From positions 762,501 to 826,500 of the forward strand of contig JAFFSR010000033.1 in assembly GCA_017163975.1 (NCBI GenBank): 64,000 nt of DNA, given 5' to 3'. The DNA comes from Anastatus disparis (taxonomy: Eukaryota > Arthropoda > Insecta > Hymenoptera > Eupelmidae). How positions within the stretch are numbered: position 1 is the stretch's first letter; every line of letters begins with the position of its first letter. The position numbers and the translations under genes are program-made. Of the stretch, positions 11,860 to 22,416 are shown in pieces. Under the pieces are notes generated by a model. The model was not told the origin of the DNA. It worked only from the letters and a program-made list of their open reading frames with translations, and did no database searches.

Positions 11860-12053
11860 TTACGTGAGTCCCCTCGCCTCTCACGATCGGGGTGCTTAAT
11901 TTACGTGAGTCCCCTCGCCTCTCACGATCGGGGTGCTTAATTTACGTGAGTCCCCTCGCCTCTCACGATCGGGGTGCTTAATTTACGTGAGTCCCCTCGC
12001 CTCTCACGATCGGGGTGCTTAATTTACGTGAGTCCCCTCGCCTCTCACGATTA
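11860..12053. repeat. 41-bp minisatellite, about five units
   Basis: Each unit contains TTACGTGAGTCCCCTCGCC followed by TCTCACGATCGGGGTGCTTAA. Four units are essentially identical and the last ends at CTCACGATTAG. Each unit has a CGTGAG/CTCACG stem. It lies immediately downstream of the stop codon of the minus-strand gene (12068), so it would be the 3' untranslated region. Confidence 0.95.
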
Positions 12054-12067
12054 GAAACTATTTCAGT

Positions 12068-13773
12068 TTAACTTATGAAATCTTTTTTTTGATCTAGTAA
12101 AGATCTTGACCCAGACCGTCTTTTATGACGAACATTTAGCTCATCTCGTTGAAGACACCAGCAATAGTCCGCTAACATTGTTGGAGACCATTTACCCTGA
12201 TAACGTCTTTCCATTTCTTTGAGGTCCTGATGAGATCGCTCACCTTGCTCTTCGCTTACGACACCTAGATTTTCTGGAAACCATTCTAAATGAGAGTGTA
12301 AATAATGCAATTTTACGTTCATATTGCAACCTAAATTCTGAAATTTTTCAATCATATCGTCAACTATTTCTTTGTAATCACTAACTTTATTATTACCCAA
12401 AAATCCTTTAACAACTTTTTTTAAAGCTAATCCAGGCTTTTTTTCTACATTTATCATAACCTGTTCAACCTCTGTTGTTTTCATTAATTCTCTTATTTGT
12501 GGTCCAACAAATATTCCTTCTTTTATCTTCGCCTCACTTAAATAAGGGAATTTATCTCTAAGATATTGAAATAATGCACCATCGGTATCAAGAGCCTTTA
12601 CAAATTGCTTCATTAATCCTAATTTTATATGAAGCGGAGGCAACAAAACTTTTTTAGAGTCAATTAACGGTTGTTGAATAATGTTGGGATCTCCAGGTTT
12701 TAAAGTTTTACGAAGAGGCCAATCCTTTGTAACGTAATGCTTAACTCTATCTCTGCTATCCCACAAACATATAAAGCACGGATATTTTGTATAACCCAAT
12801 TGTTGTCCAAGCAGCATTGAAACCATTTTTAAGTCTCCGCATACTTCCCATTTATGCTGTTCATATTTTATTGCTTTAAGAATAGTTTCTACATTTTCAT
12901 ATGATTCCTTTAGGTGTACAGAATGAGCAATAGGTATTGACGCATATTTATTTGAGTTATGCAATAAAACTGCTTTCAAACTTGTTTTTGAGGAATCAAT
13001 AAACAATCTCCATTGATCAGTATCATAAGGAAGTTCTAATTTTTCAATTAAGCCTTTAACATCATTACAAAAACATATTCATCACATGCAGAATAATACT
13101 CAACTAATTCCTTCTCTCGATTACGATACCAACTAAAAGTAGTTCCTGGAGCAAGAAGGTGTTTCTCTTGAAGTCTTGATCCTAACAACTCAGATTTTTC
13201 TTTCGACAAGCCTAAATCTCTGACTAAATCATTTAAAGAAGCCTGATCAAATAAAATAGGAGCATCAGAGGTTGATTCGATGTCTTCGAAATCCTGATTT
13301 TCAATATCGTCACAGACTGTATGGTCTTCAACATTTATTCTTACAAATAGAGGGCTTGGAGGAACATCACCAGATGCAAAAGGAATAGGCTTCGTTACGC
13401 TTGCTACATTCGGATATTTTATATTACAAGCATTTTTAATATTATATCCAAATGTTTTGGTTAAACAGAAATAACATTCATTGTGGCTAACAGGTTCACA
13501 CCAAATTGCAGGAGTTTTGAAAGGCATTGGTGTTACTTCTTTATGGGCATTATACCAACGTCTTAATGTTTCAACACATGATTTACAAGCCGTATGTGGA
13601 ACCCAAGACTTATCCTGATTAGTTATCGAAATATTGAAGTAATTAAGATAAAATATTTTTATCGTTTCATTGATTTTCATCGCATTTTTTGCGAACACGA
13701 AGCGACTACAAATGTAGCAAAAGCTGTCAGGATTATTTAAACACTTACGCGAGGTCATTATTGAAATGATCAA
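12068..13773 (-). pseudogene. Putative transposase of the 3.3-kb element, one frameshift
   Basis: Two open frames (13773-13048, 241 aa; 13006-12068, 312 aa) belong to one protein of about 560 residues. A single base is missing in a T-run near 13063. Bridging in the next frame reads GLIEKLELPYDTDQWRLFID without a stop. The N-terminus has paired cysteines (CYICSRF, HTACKSCVETL, CYFCLTKT), probably a zinc-binding DNA-recognition domain resembling ZAD-type fingers. The second half has CGDLKMVSMLLGQQLGY, CFICLWDSRDRVKHY, LLPPLHIKLGLMKQF, HLEWFPENLGVVSEEQGER and MLADYCWCLQRD. I recall these blocks from uncharacterised multicopy arthropod proteins. Its position between matching TIRs makes a transposase role likely (inference). 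The catalytic residues are not established. Decay is minimal, which suggests recent activity. Confidence 0.7.
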
Positions 13774-14136
13774 CAGTTAGAATATTTAATTTAATACTTT
13801 ACACCTCCAGCGAGTTGTTAACCAACAGATCAAATACAAATATTCACAAAATTTTTTCCAAAAAATAAGGCACCATGAACGAACAATTAAGAGCTATCTA
13901 GTAAATTGTTGCTTAAAATGTTATTAAAAAAATGATTTATTTGCGATTACAATAAATACAGAATCAATACAAATGGTCTTTTTTGTACAAATAATAAAAA
14001 ATTGTATATCAATGAGACGGGGCAAAATTATACTAAATGATTCACACTAAAGAAATGTATGCTTAAAGGAATTCCAAAGTAAGGCGGGGCAAAATTAAAA
14101 AGAAAACATGTTTTAATATTGGCGAAGGGACTCCCG
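13774..14136. other. 5' flank of the transposon gene
   Basis: AT-rich sequence between the start codon and the right TIR. It presumably holds the promoter; no clear TATA or initiator was distinguished from the AT-rich background. Confidence 0.35.
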
Positions 14137-14438
14137 CTCGTAATTTCAAATTGGCGTAACTTGGTGTAGAAAAATCGTAATTGAACTCTGCGACTCTTAA
14201 ATTAAAAAGGAAGAGTAGTGCTATAAGATGCAACTAAAAAAAGACTTCCAAAAAATTTTGTCTCTTCTGTACATAACCTCAAAAGTAGCCAAAAACGCCA
14301 TTTTTTGGGTAAAAAACCTCAAATATCTCAAAATCCTGACGTGATAGAGCAATTCGGACCCCGGATTCGGATTCTACGCAAAAAATTACTTCGGAAATGA
14401 CCCTCCACTTTTTGACAACAAAACCATGTTGGCCTGTG
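14137..14438. repeat. Right terminal inverted repeat of the 3.3-kb transposon
   Basis: Mirror of the left arm, ending GGCCTGTG. Shared blocks include GGCGTAACTTGGTGTAGAAA, CCTCAAATATCTCAAAATCC and CCCCGGATTCGGATTCTACG. Confidence 0.9.
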
Positions 14439-14706
14439 TATTTATTCAAAAATTAGCATTATCAAAAATAAAAGCTATCCAAATATAAACTAAATCAATA
14501 CCTACTCTAATTCAAATACTTTTTAGATTAAATGATTCATCACAATTTCTTGTTTCACTACGTATTGAATTTGTTTAAATAATAAAATACAAATATTTAT
14601 CTTTTGTCGAAATAGCTTAGCTTATCGTACTGAATAAATCTCCAGAAAAATAGAAAAAATTCATACTTATGTTTTCAGAATTTTTTTTAGAACGTAAGTA
14701 TGTATT

Positions 14707-14895
14707 ATCGAGATCGTCAGAAGCTCGGTCGGTGGCGCGATGGATTCATAATCTCGGGGTCTCGAGTTCAAATTCTAGTTTCGGCTGATTGATACAAGCA
14801 CTACTGTACATGTGCTTTGTTCACGAACGCACTGACGATCTCCATCGTTAATTAGCATCAAATGATAGCATAAATAAAGCGACGTTAAATAAAAA
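14707..14895 (+). mobile_element. tRNA-derived SINE with TSD
   Basis: The head has an A-box-like TGGCGCGATGG (14732-14742) and a B-box-like GAGTTCAAATTC about 30 bp later, the spacing of a tRNA promoter. The tail is GCGACGTTAAATAAAAAA. An 11-bp duplication, AAGTATGTATT, flanks it at 14696-14706 and 14896-14906, which shows target-primed insertion. Total length is 189 bp. There is no coding capacity; transcription would be by RNA polymerase III and movement would depend on a LINE. Confidence 0.8.
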
Positions 14896-14906
14896 AAGTA
14901 TGTATT

Positions 14907-15490
14907 TTCCTAATTTTCCGGAAGTCTATTCTCCATTAGATCTTGTATTGGTTTTTTTAGTACACCAAGTCTAGCAACCTCGCTAAAATAAGAGAAATAA
15001 TGCACATTTTCATTTGCTTGTTGCTCCGCACCTGTCGCTCGGAATAATATATTTCAGAAAAAGGAATGGTTTCAAAAAACCTAATTTTTCAGATTCCGCA
15101 ATCAGAATAAGTCGTTTTATTTAACTTAACAAAAGTTATCCTTATAACAAAAGTTGGTAAAACAGTTCAAAAATGGCGATTTTAGAATGAAAAATCTCTT
15201 TTATTATGCTCTTGAATTTTTACTTTAAATTATTTTCATTACTTGATTTCTGACGGACATACGACAATTTAAAAATTGTCCTTTTTCTGACCGAAAAAAG
15301 TTGCTCGATGGTTGTTTCGATATTTGTAAAATATAGAATCTGCCATGATAAGAATTATTGCGTGATATAAGAGGCAATAAGAAGACCTATACTTCTTTAT
15401 CTTTTTTCCTTCCTACTTTATTTTAAGGTATAATTCGGAAGCATTCAAATCCGAAACAGTCAGGCAAGGCAACCTGGTCGCCTGCGGTTT
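14907..15490. other. AT-rich spacer
   Basis: No gene or element recognised. Confidence 0.3.
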
Positions 15491-15491
15491 A

Positions 15492-15516
15492 GCCTTAGAG
15501 CATATATTACTGGAGT
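15492..15516. repeat. Solitary TIR of the 8-bp-TSD MITE family
   Basis: CTTAGAGCATATATTACTGG (15494 onward) matches the termini of the MITEs at 16305-16545 and 22964-23215 with one or two changes, but no partner end follows within 400 bp. It is a fragment of the family. Confidence 0.65.
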
Positions 15517-15572
15517 GAGTAAGCAAATCGTAAAAGTGTAGTCAAACTGAAGAGAGAGAGAAAGGTAACTTA

Positions 15573-16672
15573 TGGCATCAAGCCTGGGTTAAAGCCTATA
15601 AAAATTCAAATGTAAATGTAGTCATGATTTTTTTTTCTAATAATTCTAATTATTAAAACTTCTTTTTACCTTAATTATATATATCAAAGTATCAGGACTG
15701 AGTTTAAGCCTGAAAAAAATCAAATTTCAATGTCGTCATAATTATTTTTTTTAATGATATTATATATATATTAATTAAACTTTTTTTAACCTTAAACATA
15801 TATAAAATACAAGACTTTGACCCAAGAATAATTTAAAAAAAACCTCATCTGATACTTAAAATTCTTTTGATTAGTCGAAGAATTGATTTTTTAAATTTTG
15901 GTACTCGCTGAAGACTTTCTCAGCCAATTTTTAACTAATTAACCTCCAAAATTTCCAGAAATCTTCTAATTTATTTATCTTCATAAAATAACAGTTCCGG
16001 AATTTTGATAAGATAAGTTTAAGTGTATGTTGAATTAAATTATTCACATGAAATTAACAAAAATATATATTTTCATCAACTTTTTCTAAACAAAACTTTT
16101 AAATTGAAAAAAAAAGAAAAACTGAAACTGTTATTTTGTGAATGTATATAAACTGGAGATCTCTGGAAATTTTGAGGTCAATTGATTGAGAATTGGCTGA
16201 GAAAATCTGCGGCAAGTACCAAAATTTAAAAAATCCATTCTTCGACTAATCAAAAGAATTTTAAGCTTCGGATAAGGTTTTTTAAAATTATTCTTGGGTT
16301 GACGCTTCGAGCATATACTACTGGAGGAAGCCTCCCAGCTATTAACTGCGTTACAAGGCGAAGAAAGAAAAAGCCTCTATTTTGGTACGTGCTATCTCTC
16401 TCTCACTTTCTTAGTGGGGAACAGAAGCAGCCAATCAAATCAGGCTAGATAGAGACAGCACGCACCAAAATAGAGGCTTTCTCTCTCTTTGCCTTGTAAC
16501 GCTTGCTGCCATTCAGAGGCTTCCTCCAGTAGTATATGCTCGAAGGGTTGACGTCTTTTATTCAATATATATTTGAGGTAAAAAGAAGTTTCATTGATTA
16601 ATATTATTGAAAACCAAATTATGACTACATTTAAATTTGTTTTCCTTCAGGCTTAAACTTAGGCCCGATATC
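15573..16672. mobile_element. Palindromic foldback element hosting a MITE
   Basis: The left arm (about 15573-15990) is mirrored by the right arm (about 16110-16672): AAGACTTTGACCCAAGAATA on the left versus its complement around 16285-16300 and 16554, and TTTCTCAGCCAATTTTT on the left versus GAATTGGCTGAGAAAA near 16190. The left arm itself contains a diverged tandem duplication of about 115 bp (TTAAGCCTGAAAAAAATC). The right arm is interrupted by the MITE at 16305-16545. A further direct copy of the inner arm follows at 16680-16870. No gene is seen. Confidence 0.75.
16305..16545. mobile_element. hAT-like MITE, copy 1, with 8-bp TSD
   Basis: The termini are CTTCGAGCATATACTACTGG and its inverted form ending GTATATGCTCGAAG; the whole 241 bp folds back. 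The 8-bp duplication GGTTGACG lies at 16297-16304 and 16546-16553. The other arm of the host palindrome (near 15815) shows the corresponding uninterrupted sequence (GACTTTGACCCAAGAATAAT), so the insertion is confirmed internally. An 8-bp TSD suits hAT or P-type transposases. Confidence 0.88.
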
Positions 16673-16889
16673 TTAAATATAAGACTTTGACCCTAGAATA
16701 ATTTTGAAAAACCCTATTCGATGCTTAAAATTCTTCTGATTGATTGAAGACTTTATTTTTTTAAATTCTAGTACTGACCGTAGACTTTCTCAGCCAATTT
16801 TCAATCAATAGACCTCAAAATTTCCAAAGATCTTTAGTTTATATATATTCACAAAATAACAGTTTCAGTTTTTCTTTTTTTTTTTTAAT
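16673..16889. repeat. Third, direct copy of the palindrome arm
   Basis: GACTTTGACCCTAGAATAAT through TCACAAAATAACAGTTTCAG repeats the left arm at 15812-16000 in the same orientation. It abuts the truncated 3' side of the LINE. Confidence 0.7.
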
Positions 16890-19010
16890 TTAAAAGTTTG
16901 GCTTAGCATTAAAAGTAAGAGAAATATCAGCAGCCCACCCCGATACCGCCCTGGCCGCCCTCTGTAAAATTTGAACACCCTCATCCACATCATCATAAGG
17001 GACCTGTGTATAAATTTTAAGATCGTTCGCATACAGCAGGTGCTCGACACGTCTAGAGTTCAATGCGTCACGTAAGTTATTAATGTAAAGGCGAAACAAC
17101 AGAGGACCCAGCACCGAACTTTGAGAAACTCCTAGATTAGTTGTTAGCCAATTTGATTCCTGTTTCAAGTATGTAAAAACCATTTGTTTTATACCTGATT
17201 AATAGGAGTTAATCCATCTTAGTGCAGCTCTGGAAAACCCATCGATCTAAGCCTCGCAAGAAGCCCCGAAGGAGAGATCGTATCGAATGCCTTGCTAAAG
17301 TAAAAAAAAAGCAGTAACTTGACAAACTTTCTGTTTAAACCCGACCTTATGGCGTCTGTAAGTTTGAATACAGCAGCCTGCGTAGATTAATGCTTCCTAA
17401 AATCAGTCTGCATAGGATCGAGCAATTTATTGGAAGTGATGTACTCCTGCAACTGGTCATGGGTGATCTTTTCAAGAAGCTTTGAAAGAAAACATAAGAT
17501 AGCTATAGGCCTAAAATCTTTTGGCTGCTTAGGTGCAGCACAATTTTTTAACAGTATAATACGTGTTCACTTCCAAAGACAAGGGAAGACTCCTCGTGCA
17601 AAAGAGGAATTGAACAGAGCTACAAGATGTGGACCAATGAATGGTAAAGCTTTAACTATCACTTTTTGTAGAATGCCATCCTCACCACGAACCCGTGAAA
17701 AAAAATGTGAGAATGCAAGAACAACATCGTTAAAACAAATTAGTTTGAAGGTCAATCCACTTATATCATTATCCTCATGTGGCGAGACTGACACTTCAGC
17801 AAAGTGCGCATTAAGCTCATTTGGGGTGAATCCATTCAAATACCCTTAAGGTCCAGATAGCAGTCCTAGGTCTCTCAACTCCTTCTAGACATTACTATCC
17901 GCAAGAGCACCAAACAGTCTGTTGTGAATGTATGTATACTTAGCACTTTCCGTCTGTCCATCCACTGTTCTACGCAACCCGCAGAAACTCAGAGAGACAC
18001 TGTTCGTCCTTTCGCCGTTTATATCTACGGTATATAGTATCTCTCTTACGCTGCACCTGTGAAAATTCTTCATCTATCAATGAAAACTTATTTTTACCGG
18101 GCTCAAACGTTTTCAACGGTGCCAAATTCTCAATTGCAACAGTGAGATTGTCACAGAGGAAACCAAGTGCAGACTCTGGGTCAACGGTGTCAATCGTAAA
18201 CAGCGACCAATCACAGCCGGCAAGTTTCTCTCTCTATAAAGTTAGACGAATGTCCTTATAATTTCTATACATGATTAGTTATTGATTCAAAGTGATAGTA
18301 TTGCAAGGCAAGCATACGTCAATCAAATTATGCCGACTGTGAAAGCTTGCCGGTAGGTTCCGTGCGTCAAGCACCATGTCATTATCGTCAACTAAGATCA
18401 GGTCAATCCATGAGACGTCAAAGTATGATGCGTGGTACCGTGCTGGACTAACTGTAACGAAAGCTAAGCCGACAGTTTCTTAAGAAACATGGCATCACTG
18501 CTCTCTTTAAGGAGATCGGCATTCATGTTCCCTATTATAATTTTATGAGAATAGTCTGAACTAAAATTTCTTAAATCATTCACTGAATTAGAGTCTCTAA
18601 AAAACGAAACAACGGGAGGACGATAAATAACAAACTAGCACGGATTCAGAGTTGCCTACTTGCACAGAACAGAAAATATATTCCGTTACCTTCTGCTTAC
18701 CGCTACTATTAAGTACTAGTTATTAGTAATAACTAGTTCGCGTCTCCAAAGTAGCCAAAATAGTGCATTTTAAATTATCGACTATGCAAGTTTCTGTCCT
18801 GTCAAAAAACTTTATACTCCCTGACCCGAATGACGTCATCCAATACAGATGAACCCAGCCAGGTCTCAGCAACTCCAAATATGTTCGTAAGAAGGATCAT
18901 CACTTAGAAGCTCACGCACTTGCCCAACATGAACTCTCAATAAAGTCACATTCGGAAAGCACGTGTACAGTTCACCCCTACTCCCTGTCCGAAGAGGACC
19001 GACGCAGTTA
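16890..19010 (-). pseudogene. Non-LTR retrotransposon ORF2 (endonuclease + reverse transcriptase), decayed
   Basis: Read from about 19010 downward. The endonuclease part (EEP fold) shows IIIGNMNADLL near 18525 and SWIDLILVDDNDMV near 18400. The reverse-transcriptase part begins near 17839 with LAFSHFFSRVRGEDGI, ALPFIGPHLVALFNSSFARG and VFPCLWK. It continues in other frames with CCAAPKQPKDFRPIAIL, AFDTISPSGLLARL and GVSQSSVLGPLLFRLYINNL. The catalytic box at about 17030 reads LLYANDLKIY where YADD is expected, so the first catalytic Asp is Asn. Several stops and shifts are present. The gene ends abruptly at 16890 inside the RT, so the 3' part and tail are missing. The domain order and motifs fit the Jockey/CR1 group; the exact clade is undecided. 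Confidence 0.85.
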
Positions 19011-19121
19011 TAGGGGATAGGCCTTATTTAAGGATATTGCATCATTTTTAATAGATTCATGATTCGAGTTCATCTCAGCATTTTGAGGTTGAACTTCACC
19101 GTGTTTTTTTGTACTGGTGAC

Positions 19122-19682
19122 TTAAGCAATATTCTCTACATTACATTTAAATTTGTTCAATATTTCATCTATGTCATGTTCACTTTCGAATCTATGTACT
19201 TCCTCCCCTCTCTCCCTCCTCACCATAAATTTATCACCTCCATGCCGAATAAACTTAAAACCTTTTCCTTTAGCATACTTTTTTAGTTTTTTGAAATTAA
19301 TATATTTATTCTTTTCGAGAAACTCATTGATATATATTTGAGAATAGTGCTTGGTAGCAGAAAATTTGCTGAGGAGAGAGGGATCCAGATCCGCTGTCGA
19401 AAAACCTGTTAATCTACGCCTGCCCATAAATATCTCCTGCGCCAAGTCCTTTCCAGAAAGTCTTACTAGCAATGAGAACGTATCACTCGCACCGCTAACG
19501 GTCTCATGCCCTGCAGACATCCTGTCTCTATTTTTATTTTCAGAATTAGAGTTATCAGTAACAGATACGATATCTAAATGTTTAAAAGAAGAAAGTATAG
19601 TTCCCAAAACAGCACAGTCATAATCCTCGAGCGCGACATTAGCCGCAGAGCAGTCCAGTCCGCTAGAGATCACCACATCGGT
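19122..19682 (-). pseudogene. LINE ORF1 C-terminal part with FP-like domain, 5' truncated
   Basis: The open frame of about 184 aa runs to 19122. Its last 100 residues have MGRRRLTGFSTADLDPSLL, YSQIYINEFLEKNKYINFKK, LKKYAKGKGFKFIRHGG and KFMVRRERG. This pattern matches the C-terminal FP-like domain common in ORF1 proteins of insect CR1/Jockey-type elements: chaperone and nucleic-acid-binding proteins that coat the retrotransposon RNA. It lies about 110 bp upstream of ORF2 on the same strand, as expected for a two-ORF LINE. The N-terminal zinc and coiled-coil part is missing because the copy is cut at about 19682, where unrelated repeat sequence begins. Confidence 0.7.
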
Positions 19683-19800
19683 GTCAGGAAGTACTTTTCA
19701 ACAAAATTTTTTGGTGATAAGAAATTCCTCCACGACAACTTTCGTAATATTTCCGCTAAACAGAAAATCTTAACTGTTCCTTTTTGCGAGATATAGCTAT
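19683..19800 (+). repeat. Dispersed repeat family, 120-bp segment, copy 1
   Basis: GGAAGTACTTTTCAACAAAA through ACTGTTCCTTTTTGCGAGAT matches 40022-40150 in inverted orientation at about 85% by eye. A frame reading RKYFSTKFFGDKKFL is kept in both copies, which hints at an old coding or structured segment, but the copies are too short to judge. Confidence 0.6.
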
Positions 19801-19910
19801 TTTTTAATAAAATTGTTGAACTAATATAATATACGTTTGTAAACACTATTAACTTTTAAAAATAAATATTTTAGTAAGCTAACTGTTAAATATAATAAAT
19901 AAATATTTTA
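19801..19910. other. AT-rich spacer
   Basis: Nothing recognised. Confidence 0.3.
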
Positions 19911-19914
19911 ATAA

Positions 19915-20125
19915 ATAGAAGTAAAATTTTCCCTAAAAAAGTAAACATTTCAAAAGAAAATTTACTTATTATTTGCGAAACACTTATTATAAATGCGGAG
20001 AAAAATAATATTCTGTAATATCACTCTAAAATTTGTATTAAATATGATCATTGAAAGTACAATTATTTTATTATGTTGAATTTGCCGTCAAAGTTTGATT
20101 GTATTTCACTATGAGAAGATATAAA
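19915..20125. repeat. Dispersed AT-rich repeat, copy 1 (second copy at 55366)
   Basis: GTAAAATTTTCCCTA..., AATATCACTCTAAAATTTGT and GTCAAAGTTTGATTGTATTT match 55366-55570 in the same orientation and order. No gene is seen. Confidence 0.55.
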
Positions 20126-20194
20126 AATTAACTGTCATATTTAACTGATGTCTTTCCATTCTATTTCTGTATTTCCATAAAAGAAATGTATTAA

Positions 20195-20650
20195 CTTGTA
20201 CACAGTAAAAAATTTTTCGGAACTTTACATCGCTGAGCATGGTAAGTATCGGGACCCTTGCTGAGCGTGTTAAATACACATGAAAACCGGTAAAATTATA
20301 TAATCCATCGTTTCTAACCTACATTCGATATAATTTAATAAAAAATATACGTTGAACGTTTATCACTCATGGGACTATGAAATTTAAAAAGATTATTTAA
20401 TAACTTTATGTTAAACATCAATTAATAAGAATAAAATATTTCTTATTGTGTTTAAAATGTGTTTCTATTATCGCGAAAGTTCACGTATGTCATGTATTTT
20501 TACCGGACAGCCATGTTGATATTGAAACATTACACTGCTAAGCACGCGAAAAATACCGCGATCATAGTAGGACCTACGTTCAGCGATATAAAGTAACATA
20601 AAAATGTAACTTCACATCGCTAAAACATGTAATTATTTACGGAAAACTAG
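20195..20650. other. Possible foldback remnant starting CACAGTAAAAAATTTTT
   Basis: A terminus-like CACAGTAAAAAATTTTTC at 20201 is followed by ACATCGCTGAGCATG and, near 20520-20610, by related words (ACACTGCTAAGCACG, TTCACATCGCTAAA). It may be a decayed MITE; the ends could not be paired. Confidence 0.3.
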
Positions 20651-20659
20651 TATAGTTAC

Positions 20660-20918
20660 CAGAAAATTTTTCAAAGTCCGACATAGCACGAAAGATTCGG
20701 GAAGCTTCCATCGAAAGATTCGAGTAAGATTCCATGCGGGTTAAATAGAAAATTACAAAATAGCTTCCAGTAAGCTTCCGGAAAGATTACATGCAATATT
20801 ACAGAACCGTTATTCGGAAGATTACATTATATCTTGCAAAAAGCTTCCAGTAATATTTTGTGGAAGATTCTATTTAAACTTACCGCAGCCTTTCACAGAA
20901 TATTACAGGAAGGATATA
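20660..20918. repeat. GAAGCTTCC-rich degenerate satellite, island 1
   Basis: The words GGAAGCTTCCAT, AGCTTCCAGTAAGCTTCC and GGAAGATT recur about every 20-30 bp, in both orientations because GGAAGCTTCC is a palindrome. It directly precedes a TTAA element, the same order as at 28790-29636. Confidence 0.6.
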
Positions 20919-21300
20919 TTAAGGAGATGTAAAACGGACACTACACCAGTACTTATAGATATTAGCTTCCTTTCTATTTTATTGCTGAATTTCCAGAAAA
21001 GAAATGCATTAGCTTGTAGTATGTACCATGATGATTATTTTGATAAGTTTTCAAATAAATTTATTCATTAGCTTTAAAGATATTTGGATTCCTGTAAAAA
21101 ATTGAAAAATTTTAATAAATAATTTTGGAACCCAAAATTCTCAATAACTAATAAATTAATTCAGTTAAAAATTTAACTGAATAATCTTCATGGTACATAC
21201 TACAACTTAATGCATTTTTTTATTGAAAATTTTGTAATAAAATGTAAAGATAGTGAATATTTATGGGTACAGGTGTAGTGTCCATTTTACATCCCCTTAA
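20919..21300. mobile_element. TTAA-flanked foldback MITE, family 1 copy 1
   Basis: TTAA at 20919-20922 and 21297-21300. The termini are GGAGATGTAAAACGGACACT and its inverted form (GTGTAGTGTCCATTTTACAT then CCCC). The arms continue inward (GTAGTATGTACCATGATGAT versus ATCTTCATGGTACATACTAC). It is 374 bp without a gene. A TTAA TSD points to piggyBac- or Kolobok-type transposases. Confidence 0.85.
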
Positions 21301-21645
21301 TGTTCACGGAAAGTTATTGCAAAGTTTCAGAAAAAAATACATTAGTTTGTAGTAAATATCTTGAAAATTAATTAGTTGAATTTTTAAATAAATCTATTCC
21401 TATGTTTATGAGAATTTTGTATTCCTGGTACAGAATCGAACAATTTTAATATATATCATTGGACTCCAACATTTTAAATAACTGATAAATTAATTTATTT
21501 AAAAATTTAATAAAATAATCTTCATGGTACATACTATAAGCTAATGCATTTCTTTTTCTAAAATTTTACAATAAAATGAAAAGTCAGGCAATATTTATGA
21601 GTACAGGTGTAGTGTTTGCCTTACATTAATTTAATTTTATAGATT
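21301..21645. repeat. TTAA MITE family 1, copy 2, partial
   Basis: Tandem to copy 1. It shares ATACATTAGTTTGTAGTAAA, AATAATCTTCATGGTACATA and ACAGGTGTAGTGTTTGCC, but the left TTAA terminus is lost. Confidence 0.65.
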
Positions 21646-22415
21646 AAAAATATTGTCTTTTTTTCTATTAAATTAATGTCTCATATTCTTTTTAATTTAC
21701 AAAATTCATGACAGATTATGTAAATATGAAATAAAACATATTACATTTTGAATAATTGAAAATTTTTTATAATTGTGTATAACTCTCGATAAAGAATTTT
21801 TATTATTATTGATTTCAATTAATAAAAAAGAACACAAAAAATATGTTATTTTTTAGGAGTGCGATGTGAGAATTCCCGTAAATGTAATAACTTATACTTT
21901 AAACAAATATATTAATCTACTGGTGAGCCGATTCTCACAGGCAAAATCGGTGTATCAAATTTTTAATCCATTTGTATAAAGGGCGCCAGATATACCACCA
22001 ACTAGCTAGCCGTAAACATGAATCTCAAGCTGCCTTGGATCGGGAGGCGGCTCGATTCGAGCAGAATTCTTGCCTGAAATGGAAGAGGGAAAACACAGGA
22101 AAAAAACTTTTATTTTGTATTCACTTAACTTTATATAAAAAAATTAATTCAGTTTATACTCGGTCTTAATAAATCTTGCTTATTTTCTACCTATTCGCGC
22201 TCTCTCATATCCCACATACAAAGAAAATTATACTTTACTCTTAATAAAAAAAAATTTATATTAATCGTTATTCTAATTACACCAAAAAAAAATTTCAATC
22301 CACTTAAAACCTCTATTAGTGTGAGAAATAAGAAATAATTTAATTATAAATTTAAGTAAATCACAAAATTTATAATCTAAAATGGCGATCTTCCGGTGGC
22401 CATTTGGTTCGCTTC

Positions 22416-22416
<1 letters not shown>
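21646..22416. other. AT-rich spacer
   Basis: No gene. It contains a block (about 21640-21860, TAGATTAAAAATATTGTC... and AATTAATGTCTCATATTC) resembling 24800-25020, so an old duplication is possible. Confidence 0.35.

Larger units (their letters stand above)
11126..14438 (-). mobile_element. 3.3-kb DNA transposon with long TIRs, superfamily unassigned
   Basis: The element starts CACAGGCC at 11126 and ends GGCCTGTG at 14438. The flanking 3 bases are TAT on both sides, a possible 3-bp TSD. The inverted repeats are about 310 bp (11126-11438 and 14137-14438). The first 8 bp match and the next 35-40 bp differ with indels. From GGAGGGTCATTTCC inward the arms are almost identical. Inside lie one minus-strand gene and a 41-bp minisatellite. 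CAC termini with a 3-bp TSD recall CMC-type elements, but the protein was not recognised as one, so I leave the superfamily open. Confidence 0.85.

Noticed and set aside
17430..17849. 139-aa plus-strand frame
   Set aside because: Shadow of the LINE reverse transcriptase on the minus strand, which shows recognisable RT motifs.
20195..20225. CACAGTAAAAAATTTTT as a terminus of the CMC-like family
   Set aside because: No partner end or TSD could be found; kept only as a weak note.
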